A stretch of 64,000 nucleotides of DNA from positions 1 through 64,000 of the forward strand of contig JANSXA010000002.1 in assembly GCA_024743175.1 (NCBI GenBank). The letters run 5' to 3'. Source of the stretch: Pseudomonadaceae bacterium (GTDB lineage: Bacteria; Pseudomonadota; Gammaproteobacteria; Pseudomonadales; Azotimanducaceae). Positions 1 through 9,090 of this stretch are shown one piece after another. Both the position numbers and the translations under genes were made by a program. How positions within the stretch are numbered: position 1 is the stretch's first letter; each line of letters begins with the position of its first letter. Under the pieces are notes generated by a model. It saw only the letters and a list, made by a program, of their open reading frames with translations, was not told the DNA's origin and made no database searches.

Positions 1-83
1 ACTCAGCGCTCGAAAGCACGGTACGATACCTAGGTATCGAAGTGGACGACGCGCTGGAGCTATCTGAGAATACAGAGATCTAA
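1..83 (+). CDS. Tyrosine recombinase/integrase, C-terminal end only (partial)
   Basis: Reading from base 3, an open frame of 26 codons runs to TAA at 81-83. It encodes a tail with the pattern ESTVRYLGIEVDDALEL. That pattern matches the C-terminus of phage-type tyrosine recombinases, where the catalytic tyrosine lies in the ESTVRYLG-type segment. The rest of the gene lies left of the window, so the other active-site residues cannot be checked. It suggests that an integrated element ends at or near this point. The family call rests on this short tail alone. Confidence 0.6.
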   Translation, partial: SALESTVRYLGIEVDDALELSENTEI

Positions 84-89
84 GCTAAC

Positions 90-107
90 GTGGCGGCTCG
101 CCGCCAC
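90..107 (+). terminator. Palindromic hairpin just after the integrase stop
   Basis: A perfect 7-bp stem (GTGGCGG / CCGCCAC) closes a CTCG loop six bases after the integrase stop codon and is followed by TTT. The T tract is short, so this is a plausible but weak intrinsic terminator. It may equally be a structural repeat of the integrated element. Confidence 0.4.
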
Positions 108-236
108 TTTCCGCTTTCATGCACCGAAGCAGACTATAACGTTGGAATTGTGCGAATACGTACTATCGACCCTGAACGGACGTTTGGCCGTCGTTGCAGT
201 TACACTGTTATGAGACCGACACCAAACACGGAAAGC

Positions 237-932
237 ATGGAAACACCAAAGTCTGCAAAGGAATCACTGCAATCGGCGCGTCAACATCGAAAAGCTGGAA
301 GATACGCTCAAGCGTTAGAAGAGTACGAGTGGTTTTTCGACAATGCGCTCTCACAACGCCCGTCGTACTATGGTGTTCGACTATCCTATTGTCTGGATGA
401 GTGGCACGACATTGGAAAGCACTATGAACCGGCCTTACACCGCCTCGATGCCAAGCGGCTGGATTGCTTTGAACGCTTTTTGGACACTGGAGATGCTGGG
501 CTCTTCCATGACTTCGAGGCGATATCCAAAGAACTAGGTGATGTGCAAGGGGTTGTAGACCGATTTCAGTTGTTGGATGAGCAACACCCCAAACTAGCAT
601 CAGAGGCGTGGTTTTTTGCAAAGCAGTATTTCATCAACAAGGAACTCTGGCAGATATGCAGCAAGTACCTCCCAGAACCACATAAAGAGTGCGAAAGGCT
701 CATCAGCAAATTCTTCGAAGGAATGAAGTTGTACCTAGAGGAGCCTGAACTATTTGGAAACTCCGATGCTCAAATTGTCGGTTGGCTAGTCACGGATTGT
801 CACAACCTACTTCGCGTACTCCGTCACGCAGGCCGGAATCTAGAGGAAGGGCAGGCGATGGAGCACATAAGACTAAAGCTGAGAGAAGAAGGATATGAGA
901 AGCACATAAGCGCAGTCTCAGCGTATTTCTGA
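237..932 (+). CDS. Hypothetical protein, 231 aa
   Basis: The function is not recognised. The frame is open from base 90, but the first codons there lie inside the palindrome at 90-107. The ATG at 237, with GGAAA just upstream, is the more likely start; ATG 210 is another option. The protein is soluble-looking, with no signal peptide or membrane segment. Residues 1-40 (KSAKESLQSARQHRKAGRYAQALEEY) look like one TPR-like helix pair, as in many orphan cargo genes. It lies directly behind an integrase tail and has no operon partner, which fits cargo of a mobile element. By eye it is more A/T-rich than the genes further right. Confidence 0.55.
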   Translation: METPKSAKESLQSARQHRKAGRYAQALEEYEWFFDNALSQRPSYYGVRLSYCLDEWHDIGKHYEPALHRLDAKRLDCFERFLDTGDAGLFHDFEAISKELGDVQGVVDRFQLLDEQHPKLASEAWFFAKQYFINKELWQICSKYLPEPHKECERLISKFFEGMKLYLEEPELFGNSDAQIVGWLVTDCHNLLRVLRHAGRNLEEGQAMEHIRLKLREEGYEKHISAVSAYF

Positions 933-976
933 AGGACCGCTCCTGGCCGAAACTTCCGCTTTTTCGACCACATGAA

Positions 977-1254
977 TCAGTGATTATTAGGTCCGCTTTC
1001 TTTGAGTTCCTGCCGTTTAAGTACTACGTCGTTGCGCTGATTAACGCCACTCGTATCAACATGAGCGGCATCATCCTGAGTGCTAAGGAAGTATTCATCG
1101 AGTAGGTCCGAAAGGTGGTCGATCTGTGGCGTGATACTGATGCCAATCGAGTCAAGCTTACGCTTTAATCTTCAAATTTCAGCAACGTTACGGTTCACAA
1201 AAACTGGAGAAAGAGCCTATCACCGACCCGATTTGGTCTCCTTGCGGCAATCAT
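977..1254 (-). pseudogene. Decayed ORF of unknown family
   Basis: On the minus strand an ORF-like stretch begins with ATG at 1254-1252. It must change frame at a T5 run near 1200, crosses an in-frame TGA at 1174-1172, and then stays open for 65 codons to TGA at 979-977. The final part (around LDSIGISITPQIDHLSDLLDEYF) has protein-like composition and no usable start codon. I read it as the remains of a gene, not as an intact one. The family was not recognised. The rest of 933-1301 holds nothing else I can support. Confidence 0.3.
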
Positions 1255-1301
1255 TGGGTTGAATCGGATGCAGCTTTAAGGTTGAACCGGCATTATGAAG
1301 G

Positions 1302-2747
1302 CTAGCGAAGCAAGCCTTTGAGTAATCTCGGTGAACGTGCGAAGCCAATCGCGGCGGCAACTCGTAACGCCTGGCCTAATGGATACGGTAGTGTGTGTAA
1401 ACCACCATGGACACGCACCTGTCCAACGCCAGGGGCATCGGGGTTCAACCAGTCATGCACAGCAAGCAATCCATTCAGGCAGCGGGATTGGCGTGGCGTC
1501 AGTGTTTCTACGCCTAACGCAGCAGCACCGCCAAAAGCTGCAGCAAATACCGGATGATCAAGTGATCGCGTGCGGGTAATTGCAGCGGTGTTTGCTGAAA
1601 CACGCAGTGGCTTGGGATCTGTAGCGGAGAGTTGACCAAAGTCTGACCAGCTTTGTGCCATCAGAATTTTTCCGAGATATTGCGCCGCCTGATAACTGGC
1701 ACCTTGTATGTTCACGACTGTGCGAGTGGTTGCGGCCCCGTCCACCACCACACTGCCTCCGCCGGTACCCAATAGACCCAACCGTGCCAGCAGTGCCTCC
1801 CACTTGGGGCGGGATGCAACGCGAGCTTGGGTTGCAGCCAGATCCTCCTGATTCAAACCTGTTGGTGTTGTTGGAGAAACAAGCATCGTGACACTGGCCA
1901 CCAGTTCTGTTGGCAATGCATCAATCAAGGCATTCATAGAGGCGGTGAGCCGAATCTCACGCGCTTTTCCCGGCGCGTACGCATATAGCGCCAGATCAAG
2001 CGGAGACCCTGCTGCAAAGTCCTGTAGAGTTGCCAGAACGGCTTGAGGTTGAGTCAGTAAATCAACGTTTTCAGCAGGCCAGAATACCCGCCCGGACAGC
2101 GCGGGTTGCGTTTGCCAGTCTTCCGGTGGAGGTTTTGTATCCAACCACAATACGTCAGCACCGGCTTCCAGCCATAGACGCGTTGGCGCCATCTCAGCGC
2201 CCCCACCCAGAACAGCGATTCTGCGCCCGGACAGATCTACTTTACCCGCAGAAAAAGCATGTTGGGCCAACCAGGTCAGAGCCTCACCCGCCGCTGCTGA
2301 AATCACGTTTCGACTGACCAGAAGACTACCCAGGTTAGAAAACTGCTCGCTCTGCCAACGCTCACCCTGATAGACAAAATTCGGCTGCCAGCCAGGTTTT
2401 CCGTTGAAAGCCAGACTGCTCAACCTGAGGGGCATTGCAGGTTGGCTCAGAGCGCTATGCAACGGTTGGGAAATGTCTCCGTCAACCCAGAGGATATAAT
2501 CCCGCATTTTACGCACCATATGTACCGCAATTGCGCTTGCTTGCGGGCTGGCCAGGCGGTGGGCTTCGAACCCGGGCAGTATGTCGGGATAGTTTTTGCG
2601 GAAGACGTCTGTATTTGATGCAATGCCAGAAGAACTGAATACTTCCGGGAACGCGGTTACCGCATCAAGCACAATCTCGTGCAGGATGGTCAGCGCACTG
2701 CGACCGTCGGCGAGCATAACCTCACCCGATGGATTAACTTCAGACAC
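1302..2747 (-). CDS. Uncharacterised protein with glycine-rich Rossmann-like motif, 481 aa
   Basis: I do not recognise the family. The N-terminal 150 residues are helical and contain a VRKMRDYILWVDGD segment. Around residue 175 comes RRIAVLGGGAEMAPT followed by an acidic turn (DVLWLD), the pattern of a dinucleotide-binding beta-alpha-beta unit. A C-terminal region after about residue 330 contains GTGGGSVVVDG. No signal peptide or membrane segment is evident. The start overlaps the end of the RND pump gene by 8 bp, so it is the last gene of the VOC-adaptor-pump operon and is probably translationally coupled. A role linked to the pump substrate is only inference. Confidence 0.6.
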   Translation of the reverse strand: MSEVNPSGEVMLADGRSALTILHEIVLDAVTAFPEVFSSSGIASNTDVFRKNYPDILPGFEAHRLASPQASAIAVHMVRKMRDYILWVDGDISQPLHSALSQPAMPLRLSSLAFNGKPGWQPNFVYQGERWQSEQFSNLGSLLVSRNVISAAAGEALTWLAQHAFSAGKVDLSGRRIAVLGGGAEMAPTRLWLEAGADVLWLDTKPPPEDWQTQPALSGRVFWPAENVDLLTQPQAVLATLQDFAAGSPLDLALYAYAPGKAREIRLTASMNALIDALPTELVASVTMLVSPTTPTGLNQEDLAATQARVASRPKWEALLARLGLLGTGGGSVVVDGAATTRTVVNIQGASYQAAQYLGKILMAQSWSDFGQLSATDPKPLRVSANTAAITRTRSLDHPVFAAAFGGAAALGVETLTPRQSRCLNGLLAVHDWLNPDAPGVGQVRVHGGLHTLPYPLGQALRVAAAIGFARSPRLLKGLLR

Positions 2748-5700
2748 CGGCTTTCACCGCTGGTTGTGCAAGCTGTGTCTCAGCAGCCGCTTTTTTACTA
2801 CCCATTAATACATAAAACGTCGGCAAGACAAACAAAGTAAACAACGTGCCCACCAGCATACCCGCAGCAATCATCAGCCCAATAGAAAAGCGGGAGTTTG
2901 CACCTGCGCCAAACGCAAGCAGCAGTGGCACAACACCCAGGACAGTGGCAAAAGTTGTCATCAGAATTGGGCGCAGTCGCAACGCAGCTGCATCCAGCAC
3001 AGCGGAACGACGATCAAAGCCGTCGGCCAACTTGTTATTTGCAAAATCAACAATCAATATACCGTGTTTACTGATCAACCCGATGAGGGTCAGCAGACCT
3101 ACCTGGGTATAAATATTCAGGGTTGCCCAACCCAGCACCAACGGCACAATAGCGCCGAAGATAGACAGCGGTACGCTGATCAGCACAATGAATGGGTCGC
3201 GAAAAGTATTGAACTGTGCCGAAAGAACCAGATAAATAAAAACCAGAGATGTGGCAAACAACGGCAGGAAAGCCTGACTCTCTTCAATGAATCGTCTCGA
3301 TTCACCCTGATAGCCTACCCGATAGCCGGTTGGCGCCACTTCGTTAAGCGCCTGTTCAAGAAAGCTTAAACCTGCACCAAGCGTATTCGGCGGCAGCACT
3401 AATCCTTGCAGGGTGACGCTGTTCAGCTGCTGGTATTGTCGCAGCGTACTGGGTTCAACATTCTGCTGCAGAGATATCACTGTACTCAAAGGCACCAGCG
3501 AGCCTTGTTCGGTGCGCAGATAATAACGTTCCAGCCACTCTTTGCTGAGACGAAAGCCTCGACCTGCCTGGGGAATAACTTTGTAACTGCGACCTTCCAT
3601 ACTGAAACGATTGGTTTCTGCTTCACCCAGCATGATCTGCAGGGTTTCGCCTATTTCCGCCATGGAGATGCCGAGCCTGGCGGCCAGCTCACGGTCAATC
3701 GATACGCTGACCTCAGGACGTGAATAACGCAGGTCTTTGCTGACAAAGGCAAACAGCCCTGACTGTCGCGCCTTGCCTAACACTTCTTCGGCAACGCGAT
3801 CCAGCTCGCGGTAATCAACGTTGCCGGATATGACAAACTGCAAAGGCAGACCGGACGATGCTCCCGGCAACCCACCCGCCGCAAAAGTAAATATCTCAAG
3901 GCCGCTGATACCATCAAACTTCTGCTGCACCTCAGCCCGAATTTCTTCCAGTGTACGTTCACGCTCGTCCCAGGCATCCAGCTCAATACCCCCAAATACT
4001 GAATTCGGGTTGTTCACCTGCCAGGAATGGCTAACTTCCGGTATTGATCGCCAGGCTTCAACCATTTGATCGAGAAACAAAGTTGTATACTCAAGACTGC
4101 CGTAGTCAGGCGGGGTTGCAATGGCAAAAATACTGCCGCTGTCTTCATCCGGTGCCAGCTCCTTCTCGGTGAGCTGATAAAAAACCGGCAAACTGATGAA
4201 AATACCTGCAGCAAACAGCATCACTGCACCACGATTATCCAGACAGTGTCCGAGCGCCTTCGCATAGATGCCGTGCAAGCGGGCAAACTGCCGGTCAAGC
4301 CAGAGCGCCACCTTTCCCTGGTGTTGATGGTCCTTAAGCAGATTCGCGCACATCATTGGGGTCAGTATCAGGGCGATGACGCCAGATATCAGAACCGCAC
4401 CCGCCAGCGTGAGCGCAAACTCACTGAACAACACCCCGGTTAAACCGCCGAGGAATCCAATCGGCAAATAAACCGCCACCAGCGTAAGGGTCATAGCCAC
4501 GACGGGTAAGGCCACCTGTCGTGCACCCAACAGGGCAGCATCTCTTGGAGTCTTGCCCTCTTCTATGTGGCGATGCACGTTTTCAACCACCACAATGGCA
4601 TCATCCACCACCAGCCCTATGGCGATGACCATCGCCAACAGTGTCAGCAGATTGATGGAGAAACCCATCACCCAGATCAGGAACAGCACGCCCACCAGAG
4701 ACAGCGGAATAGCCACGATCGGAATCACAACCACGCGCAGCGATCCCAGAAATAACAGAATTACCAACACAACGATAATAGAAGCTTCTATCAGGGTCTG
4801 CTGTACTTCATTGAGCGCTTCGCCAATGTAGATCGACAGATCTGAATCAAGAAAAATCGTCAGATCCGCCGGTAGCTGTGAATCCAGTGTTTTGATCTGC
4901 GCCTTAACGCGTTCCGCCATCTGCAGAGGATTCGCCCCGGGTGCTTCGGTGATGGCAATGAAAACCGTTTCCTGTCCACTTGAGTACACCTGCGACTCGT
5001 AGGTTTCGCTTGCCAGTTCAATGTTAGCTACGTCACCCAGGCGCACCCGCTGGTCACCTTCCTGGCGCACGACAATTGCCGCAAAATGGTCAGGATCCTG
5101 TACATCGGTTTGCGCATCAACGCTGGCGCGCACATACTCACCGCGGGTTGTACCCGCTGCAGAGATAAAGTTATCCCGGCGTATGGCAGCGTTAACGTCT
5201 GTTGCAGTGACGCCATACGCTGCCATTTTTGTCGGGTTCAGCCAGACCCGCATGGCAAACATGCCACTGCCGAGCAGACGCGCTTCACCGACACCTTCAA
5301 CCGTGCTGAGCACAGGTTGGATAGAGCGCGCGGCATAATCTGCAATCTGTTGCACTGACATCTGTTCACTGAGCAATGCCAGATACATCATTGCGTCGCC
5401 ACCGGTGCGATTTGTAACTACCGGGTCTTCCACTTCGCGCGGCAGTTCAAACCGGGCTTCATTCACCTTTGTGATGACTTCGCCCAACACATCGGTTGAG
5501 TTTTCGCCGAGCCGCACCCAGACTTCAATTTCCGCAATACCAGGATCACTTTGTGAGGTGACGTACTCAACACCTTTGGCTGCCGCAATGCGTCGCTGCA
5601 AAGGCGTGGTAACAAACCCCTGCACGGTTTCAGCACTGGCGCCAGGAAACACCGCCCGCACATAAATCACGCTCTTTTCAACTTCAGGATATTCCCGCAG

Positions 5701-5805
5701 CGTCAGCTGCGTCGCCGCCTGAAAACCCAGCAACAGCAGAATCGCACTCAATACCAGTGCGAGGACCGGACGCTGAATAAAAATGTCGGTAAATTTAGGC
5801 ATCAC
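2740..5805 (-). CDS. RND-family efflux pump, inner-membrane permease (HAE1/AcrB-like)
   Basis: This is the proton-driven inner-membrane component of a tripartite efflux system. Its 1021 residues are the usual length of the family. It begins with a TM1 hairpin (FIQRPVLALVLSAILLL), has a large periplasmic loop, and carries the TM4 motif GLVVDDAIVVVENV with the proton-relay aspartates D401 and D402. A second periplasmic loop and TM7-12 follow. It is closer to MexK/VexB-type HAE1 pumps than to heavy-metal (HME) pumps. It overlaps the adaptor gene by 4 bp (ATGA) and the next gene by 8 bp. No outer-membrane TolC-type partner is encoded nearby, so a channel from elsewhere must be used. Confidence 0.93.
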   Translation of the reverse strand: MMPKFTDIFIQRPVLALVLSAILLLLGFQAATQLTLREYPEVEKSVIYVRAVFPGASAETVQGFVTTPLQRRIAAAKGVEYVTSQSDPGIAEIEVWVRLGENSTDVLGEVITKVNEARFELPREVEDPVVTNRTGGDAMMYLALLSEQMSVQQIADYAARSIQPVLSTVEGVGEARLLGSGMFAMRVWLNPTKMAAYGVTATDVNAAIRRDNFISAAGTTRGEYVRASVDAQTDVQDPDHFAAIVVRQEGDQRVRLGDVANIELASETYESQVYSSGQETVFIAITEAPGANPLQMAERVKAQIKTLDSQLPADLTIFLDSDLSIYIGEALNEVQQTLIEASIIVVLVILLFLGSLRVVVIPIVAIPLSLVGVLFLIWVMGFSINLLTLLAMVIAIGLVVDDAIVVVENVHRHIEEGKTPRDAALLGARQVALPVVAMTLTLVAVYLPIGFLGGLTGVLFSEFALTLAGAVLISGVIALILTPMMCANLLKDHQHQGKVALWLDRQFARLHGIYAKALGHCLDNRGAVMLFAAGIFISLPVFYQLTEKELAPDEDSGSIFAIATPPDYGSLEYTTLFLDQMVEAWRSIPEVSHSWQVNNPNSVFGGIELDAWDERERTLEEIRAEVQQKFDGISGLEIFTFAAGGLPGASSGLPLQFVISGNVDYRELDRVAEEVLGKARQSGLFAFVSKDLRYSRPEVSVSIDRELAARLGISMAEIGETLQIMLGEAETNRFSMEGRSYKVIPQAGRGFRLSKEWLERYYLRTEQGSLVPLSTVISLQQNVEPSTLRQYQQLNSVTLQGLVLPPNTLGAGLSFLEQALNEVAPTGYRVGYQGESRRFIEESQAFLPLFATSLVFIYLVLSAQFNTFRDPFIVLISVPLSIFGAIVPLVLGWATLNIYTQVGLLTLIGLISKHGILIVDFANNKLADGFDRRSAVLDAAALRLRPILMTTFATVLGVVPLLLAFGAGANSRFSIGLMIAAGMLVGTLFTLFVLPTFYVLMGSKKAAAETQLAQPAVKAGV

Positions 5806-6878
5806 AGGTTCATGTTTTCATCAACCACTACCCGCACACCCCGATAGAGTTTGTTCTGGCCAACGCTGACCACTTTGTCGCCAGGCTGCAACCCATCAAG
5901 TACAGCTACCCTGCCGTCTCGAACACGCCCGCCAAGCACTACCTGGGCGACCGCCGTCAACCCGCCATCTTCCGTGGTCTCAATCACCCAGACCGTATTA
6001 CCCCGCAGTGAATAGGTCATCGCTGTCTCTGGAATGGTGATGACCTGTTGCTGTTCTCCGAGATCAACTTCAAGCACTGCAAACATGCCAGGAATCAAGC
6101 CGTCTACTTCATCCATTCTGGCGCGCAGCAACACGTTACGCGTATTAGGGTCAACCCGAGCATCGACCGCCGTAACCGTGGCTGAAAACGTACGCTCAGG
6201 ATATGCGTCCACTACCACCGAGACGCCTAAACCCGGCTGAAGTTTTGGTGAGAACCGCGCAGGCACCGTGAAATCAATCTCCAGTTCGCTGCGGTCCTGT
6301 AGTGTCGCTATCACCGTGCCCGGCGAGAGATAATCGCCTACGTCAACCCGACGAATACCCATGGTGCCTGTAAACGGTGCCGCTATGGTTTTGTTGGCGA
6401 GCCTGGCCTGGGTCTCGAGCAATTGCGCCTTTGCCCGCTGCAGGTCTGCCCGGGAGCGGTCATATTGAGACTGCGGAATCGACTTCTGTTGAATCAGCGC
6501 GCTGTCGCGTTCGTACAACAGGGTGGCCAGCTCCACACTGGCAGTCTGATTGGCCCGGCTGGCGCGCTCAACTTCATCGTTCAATACCACAAGAGCCTGG
6601 CCTGCTTTGACTACATCTCCTGAATCAAACAGTATCTGAGTGATTTCACCGCTGGCTTCCGAGGTTAACTCGACGCCGCGAACGGACGCAATGGTGCCTA
6701 CCGCGCTTAAGGTCTGATCCCAGACCTCCTGCTCTGCCAGGGATGCGGCAATCGTCACCGGCGGTGGCGAAAAGTCCATAGCCGCAAACGCACTGAAGCG
6801 CTGATAGAGATAACCACCAATGCTGCCGAAGATCACCAGCAGCAGAATTATGGCAACCAGGTAGCCTCTCAAGATCAA
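5802..6878 (-). CDS. RND efflux periplasmic adaptor (membrane fusion protein)
   Basis: The protein has 358 residues. An N-terminal signal-anchor helix (about residues 5-27) is followed by the biotinyl/lipoyl-like half (SGEITQILFDSGDVVKAGQALVVL). Next come an alpha-helical hairpin (about 105-160) and the return lipoyl half (TIAAPFTGTMGIRRVDVGDYLSPG). Beta-barrel and membrane-proximal domains complete it. It bridges the inner-membrane pump and an outer-membrane channel. The 4-bp ATGA overlaps at both ends, with the VOC gene and the pump gene, show a coupled operon. Confidence 0.93.
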   Translation of the reverse strand: MILRGYLVAIILLLVIFGSIGGYLYQRFSAFAAMDFSPPPVTIAASLAEQEVWDQTLSAVGTIASVRGVELTSEASGEITQILFDSGDVVKAGQALVVLNDEVERASRANQTASVELATLLYERDSALIQQKSIPQSQYDRSRADLQRAKAQLLETQARLANKTIAAPFTGTMGIRRVDVGDYLSPGTVIATLQDRSELEIDFTVPARFSPKLQPGLGVSVVVDAYPERTFSATVTAVDARVDPNTRNVLLRARMDEVDGLIPGMFAVLEVDLGEQQQVITIPETAMTYSLRGNTVWVIETTEDGGLTAVAQVVLGGRVRDGRVAVLDGLQPGDKVVSVGQNKLYRGVRVVVDENMNL

Positions 6879-7255
6879 CTCATTCTATGCAGAGCACAGA
6901 GCTTGTTGCCTGCAGGGTCGCGCAGATAGGCCAGGTACAATCGTCCAGCACTACCGTCTCGAATGCCGGGTGGGTCTTCACAATCTGTACCGCCGTTGGC
7001 CAGCCCAGCCGCATGCCATTTGTCAGCCTGCTCAGGATCACTGGCGAGAAATCCGATGGTACTGCCATTGCCGTGAGAGGCTGGTTCACCGTTTATGGGT
7101 GGGGTAATCGCAAACACACCAGTCGGCGTGCGATAGAAACAACGACCATTTGGATCGATACTGCCAGATTCAATACCCAGCGCGCCAAGCGCAGCATCGT
7201 AGAATTTTTTTGACGCTTCAATACTGTCCGCGCCGACCATTATGTGACTGAACAT
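6875..7255 (-). CDS. VOC family (glyoxalase/bleomycin-resistance fold) protein
   Basis: This 126-residue single VOC domain begins with FSHIMVGADSIEASKKFYDAALGALG, the typical first beta-alpha unit with a metal-ligand histidine. It ends with YLRDPAGNKLCALH, the typical DPxGN strand. AAGGAAAAGCC precedes the ATG as ribosome binding site. It is the first gene of the efflux operon (4-bp overlap with the adaptor). It might bind or modify the pump substrate, as other VOC proteins do with drugs or dicarbonyls. The substrate cannot be told from sequence. Confidence 0.88.
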   Translation of the reverse strand: MFSHIMVGADSIEASKKFYDAALGALGIESGSIDPNGRCFYRTPTGVFAITPPINGEPASHGNGSTIGFLASDPEQADKWHAAGLANGGTDCEDPPGIRDGSAGRLYLAYLRDPAGNKLCALHRMS

Positions 7256-7327
7256 GGCTTTTCCTTTTAATTAAGGCGAACAGCCTAACGCAAAAAAGCA
7301 CGCTCGCGGTACCTTGAGAAAACCGGA

Positions 7328-8872
7328 TTAACCAGGGGTGAGTTTCACTATCGAGCTGCCTGCTTCGTTCTCCAGCAACAGATAAACGATGCCATCGTAG
7401 CCCACTTCTACATCACGAATCCGCGCCAGGTCCTTGATGAGCGTTTCCTGATGTATCAGTCTGCGTCCATCGAAGGCCATGCGAAACAACGAACTGCCTT
7501 TCAGCGAACCGATCAATACATTGTTCTGCCAGTTAGGAAACTGATCGCCCGTGTAAAAAGCAAAACTGGATATTGCTGGAGATGGCGTGATATCAACCAA
7601 AGAGTATTCAGACACCGTTTCGTCAAACTCAATCGCTTTGGGTTTATGCCGCTCTACGACATAACCTGAGTACTCCAGCCCGCCAGAGACATACGGCCAT
7701 CCATAGTTGCGTCCGGGCAGCAGCTCATTCAGCTCGTCACCGCCTCGTGGACCCATCTCTGAATCCCAGACCGTGCCACGCTCAGGATGCCACTCAAGAC
7801 CTTGAGGACTACGGTGCCCATAACTCCAGATCGCGGGCGTGACTGCACTTGCTCGGGTGCTGCCGTCCTTAGCTGTTACAAAATATGGGTTGTCTAAGGG
7901 AATCGTGCCGTCATCCCGCAGGCGCAGGATTTTGCCGTAAGGCAGGTCCAGGTCCTGGGGTGTGGTGTCACTGGTGCCATCAGCCGATTTGATGCCAACG
8001 GAGATGTAAACATGACCGGTATCATCAAATGCGATACGTCCACCGGCGCCGGTGTCAGGTGTAGGCGAGTAATACTCAAACGGCGCCTGCCAGATGGTCT
8101 GCACATCAACCCACTGCCCATCTCGAATGCGACCCCGATCCAGACGATTCATGGTGGCAGACAGCATGGAAGCACCACAATCATCACCACAGATGTGCGT
8201 GTAGTGTAGATAGATCCAGCCGTTGTCCTCGTACTGTGGGTGTGTGGCCACGTCCAGCAACCAGCCGGAGCCATACTGAATACCCATGATGTCAATCGAG
8301 CTGCCGGTCTCAGGGGTGCCTGCAATCAACTCAGATTGAACCCCGTCAGCAGACACAATAGATAAGCCGCGCTCTTTCTCTGTCAGCAGCATAGAGCCAT
8401 CCGGCAATGGTTCAATGCTGAACACCATTGGATCAAGGCCCTCAGCAAAAGTACTTATAGTGAAATTATGTTCTTCGCTGACCTGCAGCTCGCTTGGAAT
8501 GTTTATATCCCGATCAAAACGGAAATCAGTGAAACGCTGACCCATCCGCCGCTCACCAATGTAGATAGCCAGACCTTTGACTTCCACGTCTGACAACACG
8601 CCCGCAAATGCCGGATTACCCAGATCGAAATGCGCCTGACGGATACTGTCCTGCAGCTGATCAATGTTATCACCACGCGACAGTGGAACACCGAGCAGCG
8701 CTATCCCCCGATCTGTCCCCTGCATCTGTTTGCCATGGCAACTGGCACAATTGTCAACGTACAACGGCACGTAAATATCGAGTTCGACATAGTTCATGAC
8801 GTACCAGGCAACGCCAAGACCACCCAGTACAACAACCAGCAGGCTGATCAGCAGAATTTTCCACCAGGCCAT
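7328..8872 (-). CDS. Membrane-anchored cytochrome c / PQQ-type sugar dehydrogenase fusion
   Basis: The protein has 514 residues. It starts with one N-terminal membrane anchor (residues 3-27), followed by a short cytochrome c domain with heme motif C42-A-S-C45-H46. From about residue 135 comes a six-bladed propeller of the soluble glucose dehydrogenase (GSDH) family, with segments such as LLTEKERGLS, YLHYTH and WSYGHRSPQGLEWH. Family knowledge predicts PQQ-dependent oxidation of a sugar or other alcohol in the periplasm, with electrons passing to the attached heme. The true substrate is unknown. The preceding gene is a 44-residue membrane peptide, 83 bp upstream on the same strand. Confidence 0.85.
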   Translation of the reverse strand: MAWWKILLISLLVVVLGGLGVAWYVMNYVELDIYVPLYVDNCASCHGKQMQGTDRGIALLGVPLSRGDNIDQLQDSIRQAHFDLGNPAFAGVLSDVEVKGLAIYIGERRMGQRFTDFRFDRDINIPSELQVSEEHNFTISTFAEGLDPMVFSIEPLPDGSMLLTEKERGLSIVSADGVQSELIAGTPETGSSIDIMGIQYGSGWLLDVATHPQYEDNGWIYLHYTHICGDDCGASMLSATMNRLDRGRIRDGQWVDVQTIWQAPFEYYSPTPDTGAGGRIAFDDTGHVYISVGIKSADGTSDTTPQDLDLPYGKILRLRDDGTIPLDNPYFVTAKDGSTRASAVTPAIWSYGHRSPQGLEWHPERGTVWDSEMGPRGGDELNELLPGRNYGWPYVSGGLEYSGYVVERHKPKAIEFDETVSEYSLVDITPSPAISSFAFYTGDQFPNWQNNVLIGSLKGSSLFRMAFDGRRLIHQETLIKDLARIRDVEVGYDGIVYLLLENEAGSSIVKLTPG

Positions 8873-8955
8873 AATCTTTCTCCCCTGTCTCCTGCCTGAC
8901 TTTACTCCTTTCGCCCAGGAAAGTGTCCGTCAGATCACCTGGTCCGGATGCATAG

Positions 8956-9090
8956 TCAGCCGGCGTTAGTTGATAGAAACAGCAACATGAGCTGCTCAAC
9001 CAACAGCGAAAAAGAAGGAATGTAAAGCAGGCTGAGCGATAACCCCGCGCTGATCACCGCACACAGAATCAGATAGTTTTTTGTGCTCAT
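8956..9090 (-). CDS. 44-residue hydrophobic membrane peptide
   Basis: A small ORF starts with ATG at 9090-9088, which overlaps the TGA of the upstream gene as ATGA. That is the signature of translational coupling. The product begins MSTKNYLILCAVISAG and is hydrophobic over most of its length, with two possible short helices (about residues 6-24 and 27-40). No family was recognised. Its place between an anchored periplasmic protein and a membrane-bound dehydrogenase suggests a small membrane subunit; this is inference. Confidence 0.55.
   Translation of the reverse strand: MSTKNYLILCAVISAGLSLSLLYIPSFSLLVEQLMLLFLSTNAG

Noticed and set aside
1172-1174. In-frame TGA in the minus-strand remnant as a second selenocysteine codon
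   Set aside because: The surrounding residues show no redox motif, a second frame break is nearby, there is no start codon in frame and no SECIS-like hairpin was found.
1080-1262. 60-codon ORF on the plus strand
   Set aside because: No ribosome site, unlikely composition, and it overlaps the better minus-strand reading.
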